Counted from the stretch's first letter, positions 16,963 to 26,005 are shown. The stretch is DNA of 37,037 nt from Rhodospirillaceae bacterium (GCA_018699735.1 JABIRP010000011.1:1-37037); one strand, 5' to 3'. Translations and numbers: made by a program. Notes: generated by a model from the letters alone, not told the origin.

Positions 16963-17472
16963 ATGAGCAGCGATCCTCAAGTCAATCCAAAGCTCTCAAA
17001 ATTCGAGATCATCGAAAACCCGAATAAGATCAAACTAAAGGCAAAACCGCTTCCTGGTCGCTCTGCGGATTCGATGCTCAAGAAGGCAAATTCGGCTGTT
17101 GCTGAAATGTCAGGTGACTTCGAACTGATTTACAGCACCGAAATCGAACTATTGGCCCGGGAAATTGATCACGCGAGACAGGATCCTATAAGAGTGGGTG
17201 AGGCGATCGACAAAATCCGCAACTCATTGCACGACCTCCGGGGCCAAGCTGGAACTTTCGGGTTTCCTCTGGTTAGTAAGATCGCCGATTCCGGCTGCAA
17301 ATATATCGATCGGCAAGATAATTTCGGCATAGTCGAACTGACGGTTCTCGGAGTGCATGTCGACGGTTTGCGCGCGGTTAAGCACGAGGCCTTGCGGGGC
17401 GATGGCGGTCCGCTTGGTCAAAAACTGCTGAAGGGCATCGTGGCGGTCATTAAGAAGCACGAACCCGCTTGA
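16963..17472 (+). CDS. Hpt-domain (histidine phosphotransfer) protein
   Basis: A 169-residue protein. Residues 1-45 are polar and probably flexible; the rest is helical and contains the Hpt motif SLHDLRGQAGTFGF with phosphorylatable His90. Hpt proteins shuttle phosphate between receiver domains, and the gene just upstream encodes such a receiver. The ATG at 16963 is preferred over a TTG six bases earlier, with GGGA upstream. A 110-base non-coding gap separates the genes, so it may also have its own promoter. No kinase or diguanylate cyclase lies close by to indicate the pathway. Confidence 0.8.
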   Translation: MSSDPQVNPKLSKFEIIENPNKIKLKAKPLPGRSADSMLKKANSAVAEMSGDFELIYSTEIELLAREIDHARQDPIRVGEAIDKIRNSLHDLRGQAGTFGFPLVSKIADSGCKYIDRQDNFGIVELTVLGVHVDGLRAVKHEALRGDGGPLGQKLLKGIVAVIKKHEPA

Positions 17473-17650
17473 AGGCGCTTGCGAACGTCTCTCCTAGCCC
17501 AACCATTTCTGTTCTAATATCGCCGTTCCCTGGAAGTCGCGTAGCGGCTGTCCGGGGTCCAGGGCCGTAGGCTGAGGCGCGGGCCGCCCAAAAGGGTTGG
17601 TCGGGGAAAGTCAGAGCGCGAATGTCTTTGCAGCACTAATACGCTAACTC

Positions 17651-19687
17651 TTACGCGTCGCCGTCGCTGTCCTCTCCGGCTTCGCGTTCTCGTAGATAGT
17701 CGTCCGTGGTACGCGGGATCGGGCGCGCGGTGCCGCCGAGTGGGTTGTCTTTGGACTCGAACTGGACAATGACGCGGCAGTCCTCGCACATTTTCAAGCG
17801 CTCGCTGGCGCTCTCGTCGGCATACATCGAGTGCTTTTCGGCCAGGATCGAGACGATTTTTTCGATCGAACTCTTGGTGCCGAACGGCTTGCCGCAGCGA
17901 ATGCACTCATAGGGTTCTTCTTCCTTCAAAACCCTCGGTGACTTGCCAGCGTTAGTGAAATCGATGCGCGGGGCCAGCGAAATTACGCTCTCGGGACAGG
18001 TCTCGCTGCAAAGGCCGCATTGGATGCAGGCCTGTTCCAGGAATGAAAGCTGTGGCGTGTCAGGATTATCTAGGAGGGCCCCGGTGGGGCAAGCGCCGAC
18101 GCAGGCCAAACAGAGCGTGCAGCCATCGGTATCGACCTCGACCGCGCCAAATGGTGCCCCGGTGGGCAGAGCCACTTGATCGACTGGGGTCGGGGCGTCG
18201 TCGTGAAGTGCTGCCAGGGCGAGCGACAAACGCTCTCGTTTCGTCCCGGCTGTTGCGAAATACTTTGGTTTGACAGCACTTGCATCCACCGCTCGCCGCA
18301 GAATGGAGTCGAGCGCATCGGGGTCATCCTCAATCGCCAATTCCAGGCGCCCACCACCATGGCCAAGCCCGCTGGTCACCGCTTCGATAATACCGAATTG
18401 TTGTGCCAAACCATCGAATTCGCCCTGCCGTGACGGAGGGGCAGCGATCACAATGCGCACGGCGCCATGGGCCAATGCGGTCAGCAACAGGTCAAGCCCG
18501 ACTTGCGTCGCCTCATTGACCGGGAAGGGCAACACGTTGGCCGCAAGACCACGCCCGTAGCGCGCGATCATGTCGAGCAGGCCGGCGCCATGCTCGCTGT
18601 CATGGATCAGCAAAACCGGCTCGGTTCCACCGGCTTTCGCGTAACCGCGCAGCAGGGCCCGGAGGCGTTCGTGCAGAGCATCGGCCGGCGGGAAGGCATA
18701 ATTCGCCGCACCGGTCGGGCATACACTGTTGCACGCACCACAGCCGCCGCAGATATAGGGATCGATCGCCACCGCATCGCCGTTCGGCGTGATCGCCGAG
18801 ATCGGACAGGCGTCAAGGCACCGAGAACACCCGATCTTCGCACTGCGCGAATGGGCACAGATATTCGCATCAAAGGTAACGTAGCGCGGCTTTGAGAACT
18901 CACCGACCAAATCGGAGAGCTCGAATAGTGCGCGTTGGATCGCTGCCGGGTCACTCGGGTCCGGGCGGAAATAACCATCTCTGCGGTCCTGGCCCGGGAA
19001 CATCGGCGCGCCGCCAGTCAGGTCCAATATCAAATCGCATTGCGAGACCGCTCCGTCGCGCGGCGCTTCGAATGCGAGCCCGCCACGCGCGGAAACCTGA
19101 GCCGGCGCGTAATCGTTGACCGTCACCTCGAAGGCCCCGAGATGGCCTGAGGCGCGGGAAACGCTGCCACGATAAATCGGCACATCCATGACCGCCGGTG
19201 GAACAATATCGCCGGGTTCGCTCAAGAGCACGGTGACGTCGAGTTGGCCGGCCAGTTGCCGCCCCGCTGCGATTGCGGCTTCATCGGAGCCGTAAACCAA
19301 GCACACCCCTTCGGACTCCATGGAAACTTCCGGGGTCGCCGGCAAGTCGACCGCGTTAGCCGCGATCAAGGCGGCTATTTTGGCGCCGGCCTGCTTGCCA
19401 TCCTCGCCCCACCCGGCGCGCTCTCGGATATTGACGAATGTGGGTTCGGCATCCGGCGCATATTCGGCCGCAACCTCTCGGAACAGGGGGGCTTCCTGGG
19501 TGCAGCAAACCAAGAGCGGCACCTGTTCACCGAGAGCCTTGGTGAAGTGCTCGATCTGTGATCGGCAGAGTTGGGTATTAATAAACGGGGCTTCGTCGGC
19601 ACCGAGCGCTTGTGCGAGGTTTTCGCTGCTAATCGACAAGGATTTCTCGCAATCGCAGACGAGAACCCGTTTGCTTCCGACCCTCAT
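17651..19687 (-). CDS. Formate dehydrogenase-associated polyferredoxin
   Basis: A 678-residue iron-sulfur protein without a signal peptide, so probably cytoplasmic. The N-terminal 70 residues carry scattered cysteines (C11, C13, C41, C61, C62) including VLVCDCE and CCTQEAP. Four 4Fe-4S sites follow in two ferredoxin-like pairs: C277/287/290/294 with C313/316/319/323, and C523/526/529/533 with C554/557/560/564. A C-terminal CxxC pair set (C595/598, C634/637) looks like a zinc ribbon. Proteins of this build are commonly found beside DUF3305/DUF3306/FdhABC loci, as here, divergently. A role in electron supply for cofactor or cluster assembly, or as an extra electron route, is inference. GGGAAGAG precedes the ATG. 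Confidence 0.88.
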   Translation of the reverse strand: MRVGSKRVLVCDCEKSLSISSENLAQALGADEAPFINTQLCRSQIEHFTKALGEQVPLLVCCTQEAPLFREVAAEYAPDAEPTFVNIRERAGWGEDGKQAGAKIAALIAANAVDLPATPEVSMESEGVCLVYGSDEAAIAAGRQLAGQLDVTVLLSEPGDIVPPAVMDVPIYRGSVSRASGHLGAFEVTVNDYAPAQVSARGGLAFEAPRDGAVSQCDLILDLTGGAPMFPGQDRRDGYFRPDPSDPAAIQRALFELSDLVGEFSKPRYVTFDANICAHSRSAKIGCSRCLDACPISAITPNGDAVAIDPYICGGCGACNSVCPTGAANYAFPPADALHERLRALLRGYAKAGGTEPVLLIHDSEHGAGLLDMIARYGRGLAANVLPFPVNEATQVGLDLLLTALAHGAVRIVIAAPPSRQGEFDGLAQQFGIIEAVTSGLGHGGGRLELAIEDDPDALDSILRRAVDASAVKPKYFATAGTKRERLSLALAALHDDAPTPVDQVALPTGAPFGAVEVDTDGCTLCLACVGACPTGALLDNPDTPQLSFLEQACIQCGLCSETCPESVISLAPRIDFTNAGKSPRVLKEEEPYECIRCGKPFGTKSSIEKIVSILAEKHSMYADESASERLKMCEDCRVIVQFESKDNPLGGTARPIPRTTDDYLREREAGEDSDGDA

Positions 19688-19935
19688 TTCTCTTCCCTGT
19701 TACCTCTGGCTTGACGCCCCTGGCCGACGCCATTGTCGCGAAACGCGTATTTTTGAAAGGTGGTCCCGCCGGACAGCGTCTGTCAACGTTCAGCGTCGCC
19801 GCTCCTTATCACTTCAGCTTGAACTGTCATGCACACGCCCGTGCGACCAGTCATGCTTCCACCATGTGAAATCTATACCCATCCGACACGTAGCTGTGTG
19901 TTGACGGATTGCAGCGGTGCTCCATCATCGTTGGT
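19688..19935. promoter_or_regulatory. Divergent promoter region of the formate dehydrogenase locus
   Basis: These 248 bases separate the polyferredoxin gene from the DUF3305 gene and must carry promoters for both. TTGACA (minus strand, near 19780) and TTGACG (plus strand, 19901-19906) resemble -35 boxes, but neither has a good -10 partner. No known operator was recognised. Confidence 0.45.
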
Positions 19936-20472
19936 ATGAGTAGGTCAATATCCATGCCTGTTGGTATCGTCGTTGAAAGGCGAGAGATCGATAACGAGTG
20001 GCAGAGCCATGAATGGAAGCCGGTTTCGGTGATCGTTGGAGCGCCTGAGATTTCCGAATGGCGCGCGTTGGCGACCGGTGAGGGTTGGGCCCACTATCAT
20101 GCGGCAACCCTTGAGCTTGAGCTGTTCCGCAAGGAAACCGAGTCCTACCTCGTGAATTTGGCGAACCAGCCGCCGTTGCTTTACATCGTCCTGCGCACGA
20201 CCGATGACGACTTGGATGCTGAGCACGAAATCGTGCCATTCCTCGTCACCGCGTCGGCCTTCGAATCTCAGGACTATCTGGATAGCGGTGAGGATATTGT
20301 CGAAGGCATACCGATGCCGGACGGAATTATCGCCTGGGTCCAAAAATACATCGATGAACACCATGTCGACGAACCGTTCATCAAACGCAAGCGCAAGGCG
20401 CGAGGGGATGAGCCGGAGCCGTTCGATCGCCAGCCGCTGGTCGGCAACAGGCGGTGGCGCGGCCATGGCTGA
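19936..20472 (+). CDS. DUF3305 domain protein, formate dehydrogenase accessory
   Basis: A 178-residue protein of the DUF3305 family, recognised by the start MPVGIVVERREIDNEWQSHEW and LELFRKETESYLVNL. The family is found almost only beside formate dehydrogenase genes and its biochemical role is unknown to me; a part in enzyme maturation is a common assumption. The ATG at 19936 fits the family's usual N terminus; the ribosome site is poor. The C terminus is basic (IKRKRKARG). It overlaps the DUF3306 gene by 8 bases. Confidence 0.85.
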   Translation: MSRSISMPVGIVVERREIDNEWQSHEWKPVSVIVGAPEISEWRALATGEGWAHYHAATLELELFRKETESYLVNLANQPPLLYIVLRTTDDDLDAEHEIVPFLVTASAFESQDYLDSGEDIVEGIPMPDGIIAWVQKYIDEHHVDEPFIKRKRKARGDEPEPFDRQPLVGNRRWRGHG

Positions 20473-21148
20473 GCGCCGCAGTTTCGTTGACCGCTGGTCC
20501 GAGCGAAAGCAAACGGCCCGGCGCGGTGGCGCCGCTCCGGCCTTTCCAGAAGAAGAGCCGCGGAAACGAGAAGTGCCGTTTCTGCCGCCTCTCGCCGACG
20601 AGGAAGGGGCAGGTACGGTCCCGGCAACACTCTCACAAGAGCAAGTGGTGGCCTCGGAGCCGGAAATTGATGAGGATGACGAGGGCGACCCCGAAGTCGT
20701 TGCCTCTTTACCGGATATTGAAACCCTGCAGTACGAATCTGATTTCACCGTTTTCCTGCAGCAAGGTGTGCCCGAGCGTCTTCGCCGTCTGGCTCTACGC
20801 CGTTTGTGGAGCAGCAATGCCGTGTTGGCCAATCTCGATGGCCTGATCGACTACGGGGATGATTTCACCGACGCCGCGACAGTGATCGAAGGCATGCAGA
20901 CGGTCTATCAGGTGGGCAAGGGAATGCCGGGACCGGAGCCTGAAGAGGATGAAGAAAAGGACGATCTTGAAGAAGAGGACGCTCAGCCGGATGCGAAAAT
21001 CGCTGCGGCGCCTGAAAAAGAACCAGATGACGAGCCAGTCGCTTCGTCCAATGACGGCGAGGATATGGCAGCGGATGAGGCCGGGGATGGAGTTGCGGAC
21101 GAAGTTGCCGACTTGGATATCGATGACGAAGATGACGCCGTTGGTTAG
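20465..21148 (+). CDS. DUF3306 domain protein, formate dehydrogenase accessory
   Basis: A 227-residue protein with the DUF3306 pattern: RSFVDRWSERK at the start and, at about 95-145, FLQQGVPERLRRLALRRLWSSNAVLANLDGLIDYGDDFTDA. The last 75 residues are very acidic and low-complexity, with few hydrophobic residues, so they are probably disordered. The basic tail of DUF3305 and acidic tail of DUF3306 suggest the two could associate, but this is speculation. The start overlaps the previous gene by 8 bases, implying coupled translation. Confidence 0.85.
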   Translation: MAERRSFVDRWSERKQTARRGGAAPAFPEEEPRKREVPFLPPLADEEGAGTVPATLSQEQVVASEPEIDEDDEGDPEVVASLPDIETLQYESDFTVFLQQGVPERLRRLALRRLWSSNAVLANLDGLIDYGDDFTDAATVIEGMQTVYQVGKGMPGPEPEEDEEKDDLEEEDAQPDAKIAAAPEKEPDDEPVASSNDGEDMAADEAGDGVADEVADLDIDDEDDAVG

Positions 21149-21327
21149 GGAAATTAATGGCGTCTGAATGCACGGGGATATCCATGAATTGATGATGCGT
21201 TATTCCATTCTGTGGAAACCGGGGGGCGCCGAAAATATGGACACCCGGTGGAGACAGGCGTAGGATTTCAGGTAACTAAGGTGCACGAATTCATAAGCTA
21301 TAAAGCATGTGTGCCAGAGGGAGATGC

Positions 21328-21945
21328 ATGAGCGTGACAGAGGCGGCAGCTACCACCACTGGAACGATTAGTGATGAGGACCTTCTCAGGTCCCATTGGT
21401 ATCGGCTGTTGGCGCGCCTGCTCGAAAAACCACCAAGTCTTGAAGTTATGGCTCTTGCGCGCGGTCTTGCGGGCGACGACACGCCGTTCGGCGAGGCGGT
21501 GAGCGCGCTGGCAAAGTCTGCCGAGGCGACGACCGTAGAGACGTTGGACACAGAATATCACGAGCTGTTTTACGGCGTTGGCCGGGGTGAGCTCGTGCCG
21601 CATCTGTCTTATTATTTGACAGGTTTTCTGAACGAAAAGCCGCTGGGCCAATTGCGCGCCGATATGGCGCGGCTGGGTATTGCCCGGGCGGACGGGGTTT
21701 CAGAGCCTGAGGATCATATGGCGCAGCTTTGCGACATGATGGCCGGTTTGATTCTCGGTGAGTTCGACGAGCCGGTGGGCGAGATGGCGGGCAAGACATT
21801 CTTCGATGCCCATGTCGGCCCCTGGGCGGTTAAGTTTTTTGAGGATCTGGAAGGCGCTCAAGCGTCGAGCTTCTATATGCCGGTTGGCCGTGTCGGCCGC
21901 TTGTTTATGGAGATCGAGGCCCAAGCGTATGAAATGGCGAACTAA
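21328..21945 (+). CDS. TorD/DmsD-family molybdoenzyme chaperone
   Basis: A 205-residue helical protein of the TorD family of system-specific chaperones. These bind the twin-arginine signal of a molybdoenzyme and hold it back until the cofactor is in place. The family pattern includes RSHWYRLLARLLEKPPS, EYHELFYGVGRGELVPHLSYYLTGFLNEKPL and EPEDHMAQLCDMMAGLI. The ATG at 21328 is preferred to the one at 21307 because GAGGGAGA lies before it. Its likely client is the FdhA-type subunit encoded just downstream, which has such a signal. Confidence 0.9.
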   Translation: MSVTEAAATTTGTISDEDLLRSHWYRLLARLLEKPPSLEVMALARGLAGDDTPFGEAVSALAKSAEATTVETLDTEYHELFYGVGRGELVPHLSYYLTGFLNEKPLGQLRADMARLGIARADGVSEPEDHMAQLCDMMAGLILGEFDEPVGEMAGKTFFDAHVGPWAVKFFEDLEGAQASSFYMPVGRVGRLFMEIEAQAYEMAN

Positions 21946-22041
21946 TTCGCCGGCCTTCGAGATGGTGAGCGGGCGGCTCGACGGACGCTGGCTAACCGAG
22001 TTCAACCCGTCGAAAACGAGTCTATTGGGAGGTCACCATCC

Positions 22042-22239
22042 ATGAGTACGGATAGGAAGGTGAGCAAGTCCGATCGGCGAGATTTCTTGAAACTCGCAGG
22101 TCTTGGGACCGTTGCCGGAGCGGCGGCGGTGGCTGGGACCGGGGATGCCAAGGCGGCTGAAGCGCCATCCGGCAAGACCAGCGGCGACTATCAGGAAACC
22201 AAGCATGTGAAGACTGTTTACGAGTTGGCCCGGTTCTAA
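22042..22239 (+). CDS. Small formate dehydrogenase-region TAT-signal protein
   Basis: A 65-residue protein with a twin-arginine signal: SDRRDFLKLAG at about 10-20, then a hydrophobic, Ala-rich stretch and a possible AKA cleavage site. Only about 25 residues remain after it, ending TVYELARF. It matches the family named formate dehydrogenase region TAT target. Its function is not known; it might be a small periplasmic partner of the enzyme. GGGAGG is well placed upstream. It lies between the TorD-like chaperone and the catalytic subunit. Confidence 0.9.
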   Translation: MSTDRKVSKSDRRDFLKLAGLGTVAGAAAVAGTGDAKAAEAPSGKTSGDYQETKHVKTVYELARF

Positions 22240-22329
22240 GGATCGGACGGCTCCAAAAATGTTAACAGCAAAGCTGGGCGCCTGATTGGGTCGTTCGCCT
22301 GATTTGGGTAGTTTGGCAGGGAGAGCGAG

Positions 22330-25197
22330 ATGCTGACGAAAAAGACCGGCGGGGTTGCGAAAGGCCCCCGTTTGTCGAAGGCACTTAGCGGTGCCGTCGG
22401 CTCTGCCATGGATCGACGCACGTTCTTGCGTCGTTCAGGTCTGACCGCAGGCGGTGTTGCCGCTGTGGTTGCGATCGGTGGCGGTACGGTGGTGAAGACC
22501 ACTCCGGCCCAAGCGGCCGAGAAGGTGAGCACGATACGGACTGTTTGCACCCACTGTTCGGTGGGCTGCACGGTCGAGGCTGAAGTTCAAGGCGGCGTAT
22601 GGGTCGGCCAGGAACCAGGTTTCGATAGCCCCTTCAACCTCGGCGCCCATTGCGCCAAGGGTGCGTCGGTGCGAGAGCACGCGCACGGTGAGCGGCGGCT
22701 GAAGTATCCGATGAAATTGGTCAATGGCAAGTACCAGAAGATCAGCTGGGACCAGGCGGTCAATGAGATCGGCGACAAAATGCTCGAGATCCGCAAGCAG
22801 TCGGGTCCGGATTCGGTGTATTGGCTCGGTTCCGCCAAGCACTCGAACGAGCAAGCCTATCTGTTCCGCAAGTTCTATGCGTTCTGGGGCTCCAACAATG
22901 GTGACCACCAAGCTCGCATCTGCCACTCGACCACGGTCGCCGGCGTAGCCAATACCTGGGGCTACGGCGCGATGACCAACAGCTACAATGACATCCACAA
23001 CTCCCGCGCCATCTTCCAAATTGGTGGGAACCCCGCCGAGGCGCATCCGGTGTCGCTGTTGCACATGTTGAAGGCGAAGGAGCAGAACAACGCTCCGCTG
23101 ATCGTTTGCGATCCGCGCTTTACGCGGACGGCCGCCCATGCGGATGAGTATGTGCGTTTCCGTCCCGGCACGGATGTGGCTCTGATTTGGGGCATTCTCT
23201 ACCACGTGTTCGAGAACGGCTGGGAGGATAAAGAGTTCATCCGCCAGCGGACTTGGGGCATGGAAGAGATCCGCAAGGAAGTCAAAAAGTGGAACCCGGA
23301 AGAGACTGAGCGCGTCACGGGCGTGCCGGGCTCACAGATGAAGCGGGTTGCGCGGACTTTGGCCAATAACCGTCCTGGCACCGTGATCTGGTGCATGGGC
23401 GGCACCCAGCACACCAACGGCAACAACAACACCCGCGCCTACTGCATCCTGCAGCTGGCATTGGGTAACGCGGCGACGTCCGGTGGCGGTACCAACATCT
23501 ACCGCGGCCACGACAACGTCCAGGGTGCCACGGACTTCTGTGTCCTGTCGCATTCCTTGCCGGGCTACTACGGCCTCAAGACCGGTTCGTGGAAGCATTG
23601 GGCTCGCGTTTGGGATGTCAATTACGACTATCTGCTCGGCCGCTTCGCAACGAAGAAGCTGATGGAGTCGAAGGGCATTCCGGTATCGCGTTGGGTTGAC
23701 GGTGTGCTTGAAGACAAGAAGAACATCGATCAGCCGGAAAACGTCCGCGGCATGGTGTTCTGGGGCCACGCCCCGAACTCCCAGACCCGCGGGCCGGATA
23801 TGAAGAAGGCGATGGAGAAACTCGATCTCCTCGTCGTCGTCGATCCATATCCGACGGTCTCTGCGGTCATGCATGACCGCAAGGACGGGGTTTATCTGCT
23901 TCCGGCAGCGACCCAGTTCGAGACCTATGGCTCGGTCACGGCATCTAACCGTTCACTGCAATGGCGTGACAAGGTTGTTGAGCCGCTCTTCGAGTCGAAG
24001 CCGGACCACAACATTATGTACTTGTTGGCCAAGAAGCTCGGTTTCGACAAGGAGATGTTCAAGAACATCAAGGTCAACGGTGACGAGCCCTTCGTTGAAG
24101 ACATCACGCGTGAATTCAACAAGGGCATGTGGACCATCGGCTATACCGGCCAGTCGCCGGAACGGCTCAGGGCCCACATGAGAAACCAGCACACCTTCGA
24201 TCGCACCACCCTGCAAGCCAGGGGTGGCGAGGTTGACGGTGAGTACTACGGTCTGCCATGGCCGTGCTGGGGGACTGCGGAAATGAAGCATCCCGGTACG
24301 CCGATCCTCTACGACACCTCAAAGTCGGTGGCCGAGGGCGGTCTTACATTCCGGGCTCGCTTCGGCGTTCAGCGCAACGGCTCCAATCTTTTGGCCGAAG
24401 GCGCCTACAGCGTCGGTTCCGAGATCAAGGATGGGTATCCCGAGTTTACGATGGCAATGCTCAAGAAGCTCGGTTGGGACAAGGACCTGACCGCAGCCGA
24501 ACGGGCGAGCATCGAGAAGCTCGCGGGTGACAAGACCAACTGGAAAGTCGACCTCTCGGGCGGCATTCAGCGGGTCGCGATCAAGCACGGTTGTGCGCCT
24601 TTCGGCAATGCCAAGGCGCGTACCGTTGTTTGGACGTTCCCGGATCCGGTACCGCTTCACCGCGAGCCGCTCTATACGCCTCGCCGTGATCTGGTTGCCG
24701 ACTACCCGACCTACAAGGACCGGAAGGCCTATCGTCTGCCGACGATGTACGAGTCGATCCAGAAGAAGGATTTCTCGAAGGACTTCCCGATGATCCTCAC
24801 GTCCGGCCGCTTGGTCGAATATGAGGGTGGCGGTGACGAGTCGCGGTCAAACCCGTGGCTGGCCGAACTGCAGCAGGACATGTTCGTCGAGATCCACCCC
24901 GCTGATGCCAACGACATTGGTGTCAAAGATGGGGCTCAGGTCTGGGTGCGCGGTCCGGAAGGTGGTGACGTCAAGGTGATGGCAATGGTCACAGAGCGTG
25001 TGGCCAGAGGCGTCGCTTTCATGCCGTTCCATTTCGGTGGGCATTTCATGGGCAAGGACTTGCGGGATAAATACCCCGCCGGTGCTGATCCATACGTGCT
25101 CGGCGAGGCATCGAACACGGCCCAAACCTACGGGTATGACGTCGTGACCCAGATGCAGGAAACCAAGGCGACGCTGTGTCGCATCGAAAAAGCGTAA
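22330..25197 (+). CDS. Formate dehydrogenase catalytic (alpha) subunit
   Basis: This is a 955-residue molybdopterin oxidoreductase of the bis-MGD (DMSO reductase) superfamily, oxidising formate to CO2. The twin-arginine signal is at 28-35 (DRRTFLRR). The 4Fe-4S site uses C73, C76, C80 and C108, with Lys110 next to it. The metal ligand is Cys198 in ARICHSTTVAG, followed by His199, so it is a cysteine rather than a selenocysteine enzyme. RGHDNVQGATD and the C-terminal FHFGGHF...ASNTAQTYGYDVVTQMQETKATL blocks fit formate dehydrogenase. AGGGAGAG precedes the ATG. It should be folded with cofactor in the cytoplasm and exported to the periplasmic side together with the beta subunit. Confidence 0.96.
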   Translation: MLTKKTGGVAKGPRLSKALSGAVGSAMDRRTFLRRSGLTAGGVAAVVAIGGGTVVKTTPAQAAEKVSTIRTVCTHCSVGCTVEAEVQGGVWVGQEPGFDSPFNLGAHCAKGASVREHAHGERRLKYPMKLVNGKYQKISWDQAVNEIGDKMLEIRKQSGPDSVYWLGSAKHSNEQAYLFRKFYAFWGSNNGDHQARICHSTTVAGVANTWGYGAMTNSYNDIHNSRAIFQIGGNPAEAHPVSLLHMLKAKEQNNAPLIVCDPRFTRTAAHADEYVRFRPGTDVALIWGILYHVFENGWEDKEFIRQRTWGMEEIRKEVKKWNPEETERVTGVPGSQMKRVARTLANNRPGTVIWCMGGTQHTNGNNNTRAYCILQLALGNAATSGGGTNIYRGHDNVQGATDFCVLSHSLPGYYGLKTGSWKHWARVWDVNYDYLLGRFATKKLMESKGIPVSRWVDGVLEDKKNIDQPENVRGMVFWGHAPNSQTRGPDMKKAMEKLDLLVVVDPYPTVSAVMHDRKDGVYLLPAATQFETYGSVTASNRSLQWRDKVVEPLFESKPDHNIMYLLAKKLGFDKEMFKNIKVNGDEPFVEDITREFNKGMWTIGYTGQSPERLRAHMRNQHTFDRTTLQARGGEVDGEYYGLPWPCWGTAEMKHPGTPILYDTSKSVAEGGLTFRARFGVQRNGSNLLAEGAYSVGSEIKDGYPEFTMAMLKKLGWDKDLTAAERASIEKLAGDKTNWKVDLSGGIQRVAIKHGCAPFGNAKARTVVWTFPDPVPLHREPLYTPRRDLVADYPTYKDRKAYRLPTMYESIQKKDFSKDFPMILTSGRLVEYEGGGDESRSNPWLAELQQDMFVEIHPADANDIGVKDGAQVWVRGPEGGDVKVMAMVTERVARGVAFMPFHFGGHFMGKDLRDKYPAGADPYVLGEASNTAQTYGYDVVTQMQETKATLCRIEKA

Positions 25198-25211
25198 GGG
25201 GAGCGTGAACC

Positions 25212-25808
25212 ATGGCACGGATGAAATTCCTGTGTGATGCCGAGCGCTGCATCGAATGCAACGCCTGCGTCACAGCCTGTAAGAACGAGAACGAGGTACC
25301 CTGGGGCGTCAATCGTCGTCGCGTGGTTACCATCAATGACGGCAAGCCGGGCGAACGCTCGATTTCGGTTGCCTGCATGCACTGTTCGGACCCGCCATGC
25401 ATGGCGGTCTGCCCGGTGGATGTATTCTACCAGACCGAAGACGGCGTCGTTCTGCACTCCAAGGACCTGTGCATCGGCTGTGGCTATTGCCTCTATGCGT
25501 GCCCGTTTGGCGCGCCGCAATATCCGCAAACTGGCAATTACGGTAGCCGGGGCAAGATGGACAAATGCACCTTCTGCTCAGGTGGTCCAGAAGAGAACGG
25601 AAGCTCGGCCGAGTTCAAGAAGTACGGCCGCAACCGTCTGGCCGAGGGCAAGCTCCCGCTTTGTGCGGAGATGTGCTCGACCAAGGCGCTGCTGGCGGGC
25701 GACGGCGACATTGTGTCGGCGATCTACCGCGAGCGTGTAGTGGCCCGTGGCTTCGGCTCGGGTGCTTGGGGATGGGGGACCGCTTACCAGGCCAAAACTG
25801 GCGGGTAA
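25212..25808 (+). CDS. fdh3B: Formate dehydrogenase iron-sulfur (beta) subunit
   Basis: A 198-residue ferredoxin-like subunit that carries electrons from the catalytic subunit to the cytochrome b. Cysteines fall in four groups: C13/16/19/23, C55/58/63/67, C87/90/93/97, and a last group using CTFC (119/122) and CAEMC (about 151/155), consistent with four 4Fe-4S clusters. It has no signal peptide, so it would be exported by hitch-hiking on the twin-arginine signal of the alpha subunit. GGGGAG lies upstream; the gap from the alpha subunit gene is 14 bases. Confidence 0.95.
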   Translation: MARMKFLCDAERCIECNACVTACKNENEVPWGVNRRRVVTINDGKPGERSISVACMHCSDPPCMAVCPVDVFYQTEDGVVLHSKDLCIGCGYCLYACPFGAPQYPQTGNYGSRGKMDKCTFCSGGPEENGSSAEFKKYGRNRLAEGKLPLCAEMCSTKALLAGDGDIVSAIYRERVVARGFGSGAWGWGTAYQAKTGG

Positions 25809-25837
25809 GATGGCCTCTTGGCCCTGACTTCGATCTA

Positions 25838-25863
25838 GGGAGGGCGGCTTCGGTCGCCCTCCC
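25838..25863 (+). other. GC-rich stem-loop between the beta and gamma subunit genes
   Basis: GGGAGGGCG (25838-25846) pairs perfectly with CGCCCTCCC (25855-25863) around an 8-base loop. There is no T-tract after it, so it looks like an mRNA processing or stabilising hairpin, or a weak attenuator, rather than a full terminator. It lies in the 197-base gap, which is otherwise without a gene. Confidence 0.6.
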
Positions 25864-26005
25864 CAAGTCGATTCGAACTTCAATTTCGCCATGAACTCAG
25901 GTGTATGCCGACGATCGGCAAGCCTGACCATAAGTTCGACCCGGGTGTGAATTAGCCGCGCGCTGGCGTGACCCTGAACCTCAATCATCGGAAGGACATG
26001 TCGCT

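Noticed and set aside
17473-17650. GC-rich 178-base gap after the Hpt gene, checked for RNase P-like or other RNA features
   Set aside because: GGGGAAAGTC superficially resembles a piece of RNase P RNA, but no matching stems or other conserved parts were found.
19944-20832. A 295-codon - strand frame over DUF3305 and DUF3306
   Set aside because: It is antisense to two overlapping genes of known families and rich in Arg/Ser, as expected of a shadow frame.
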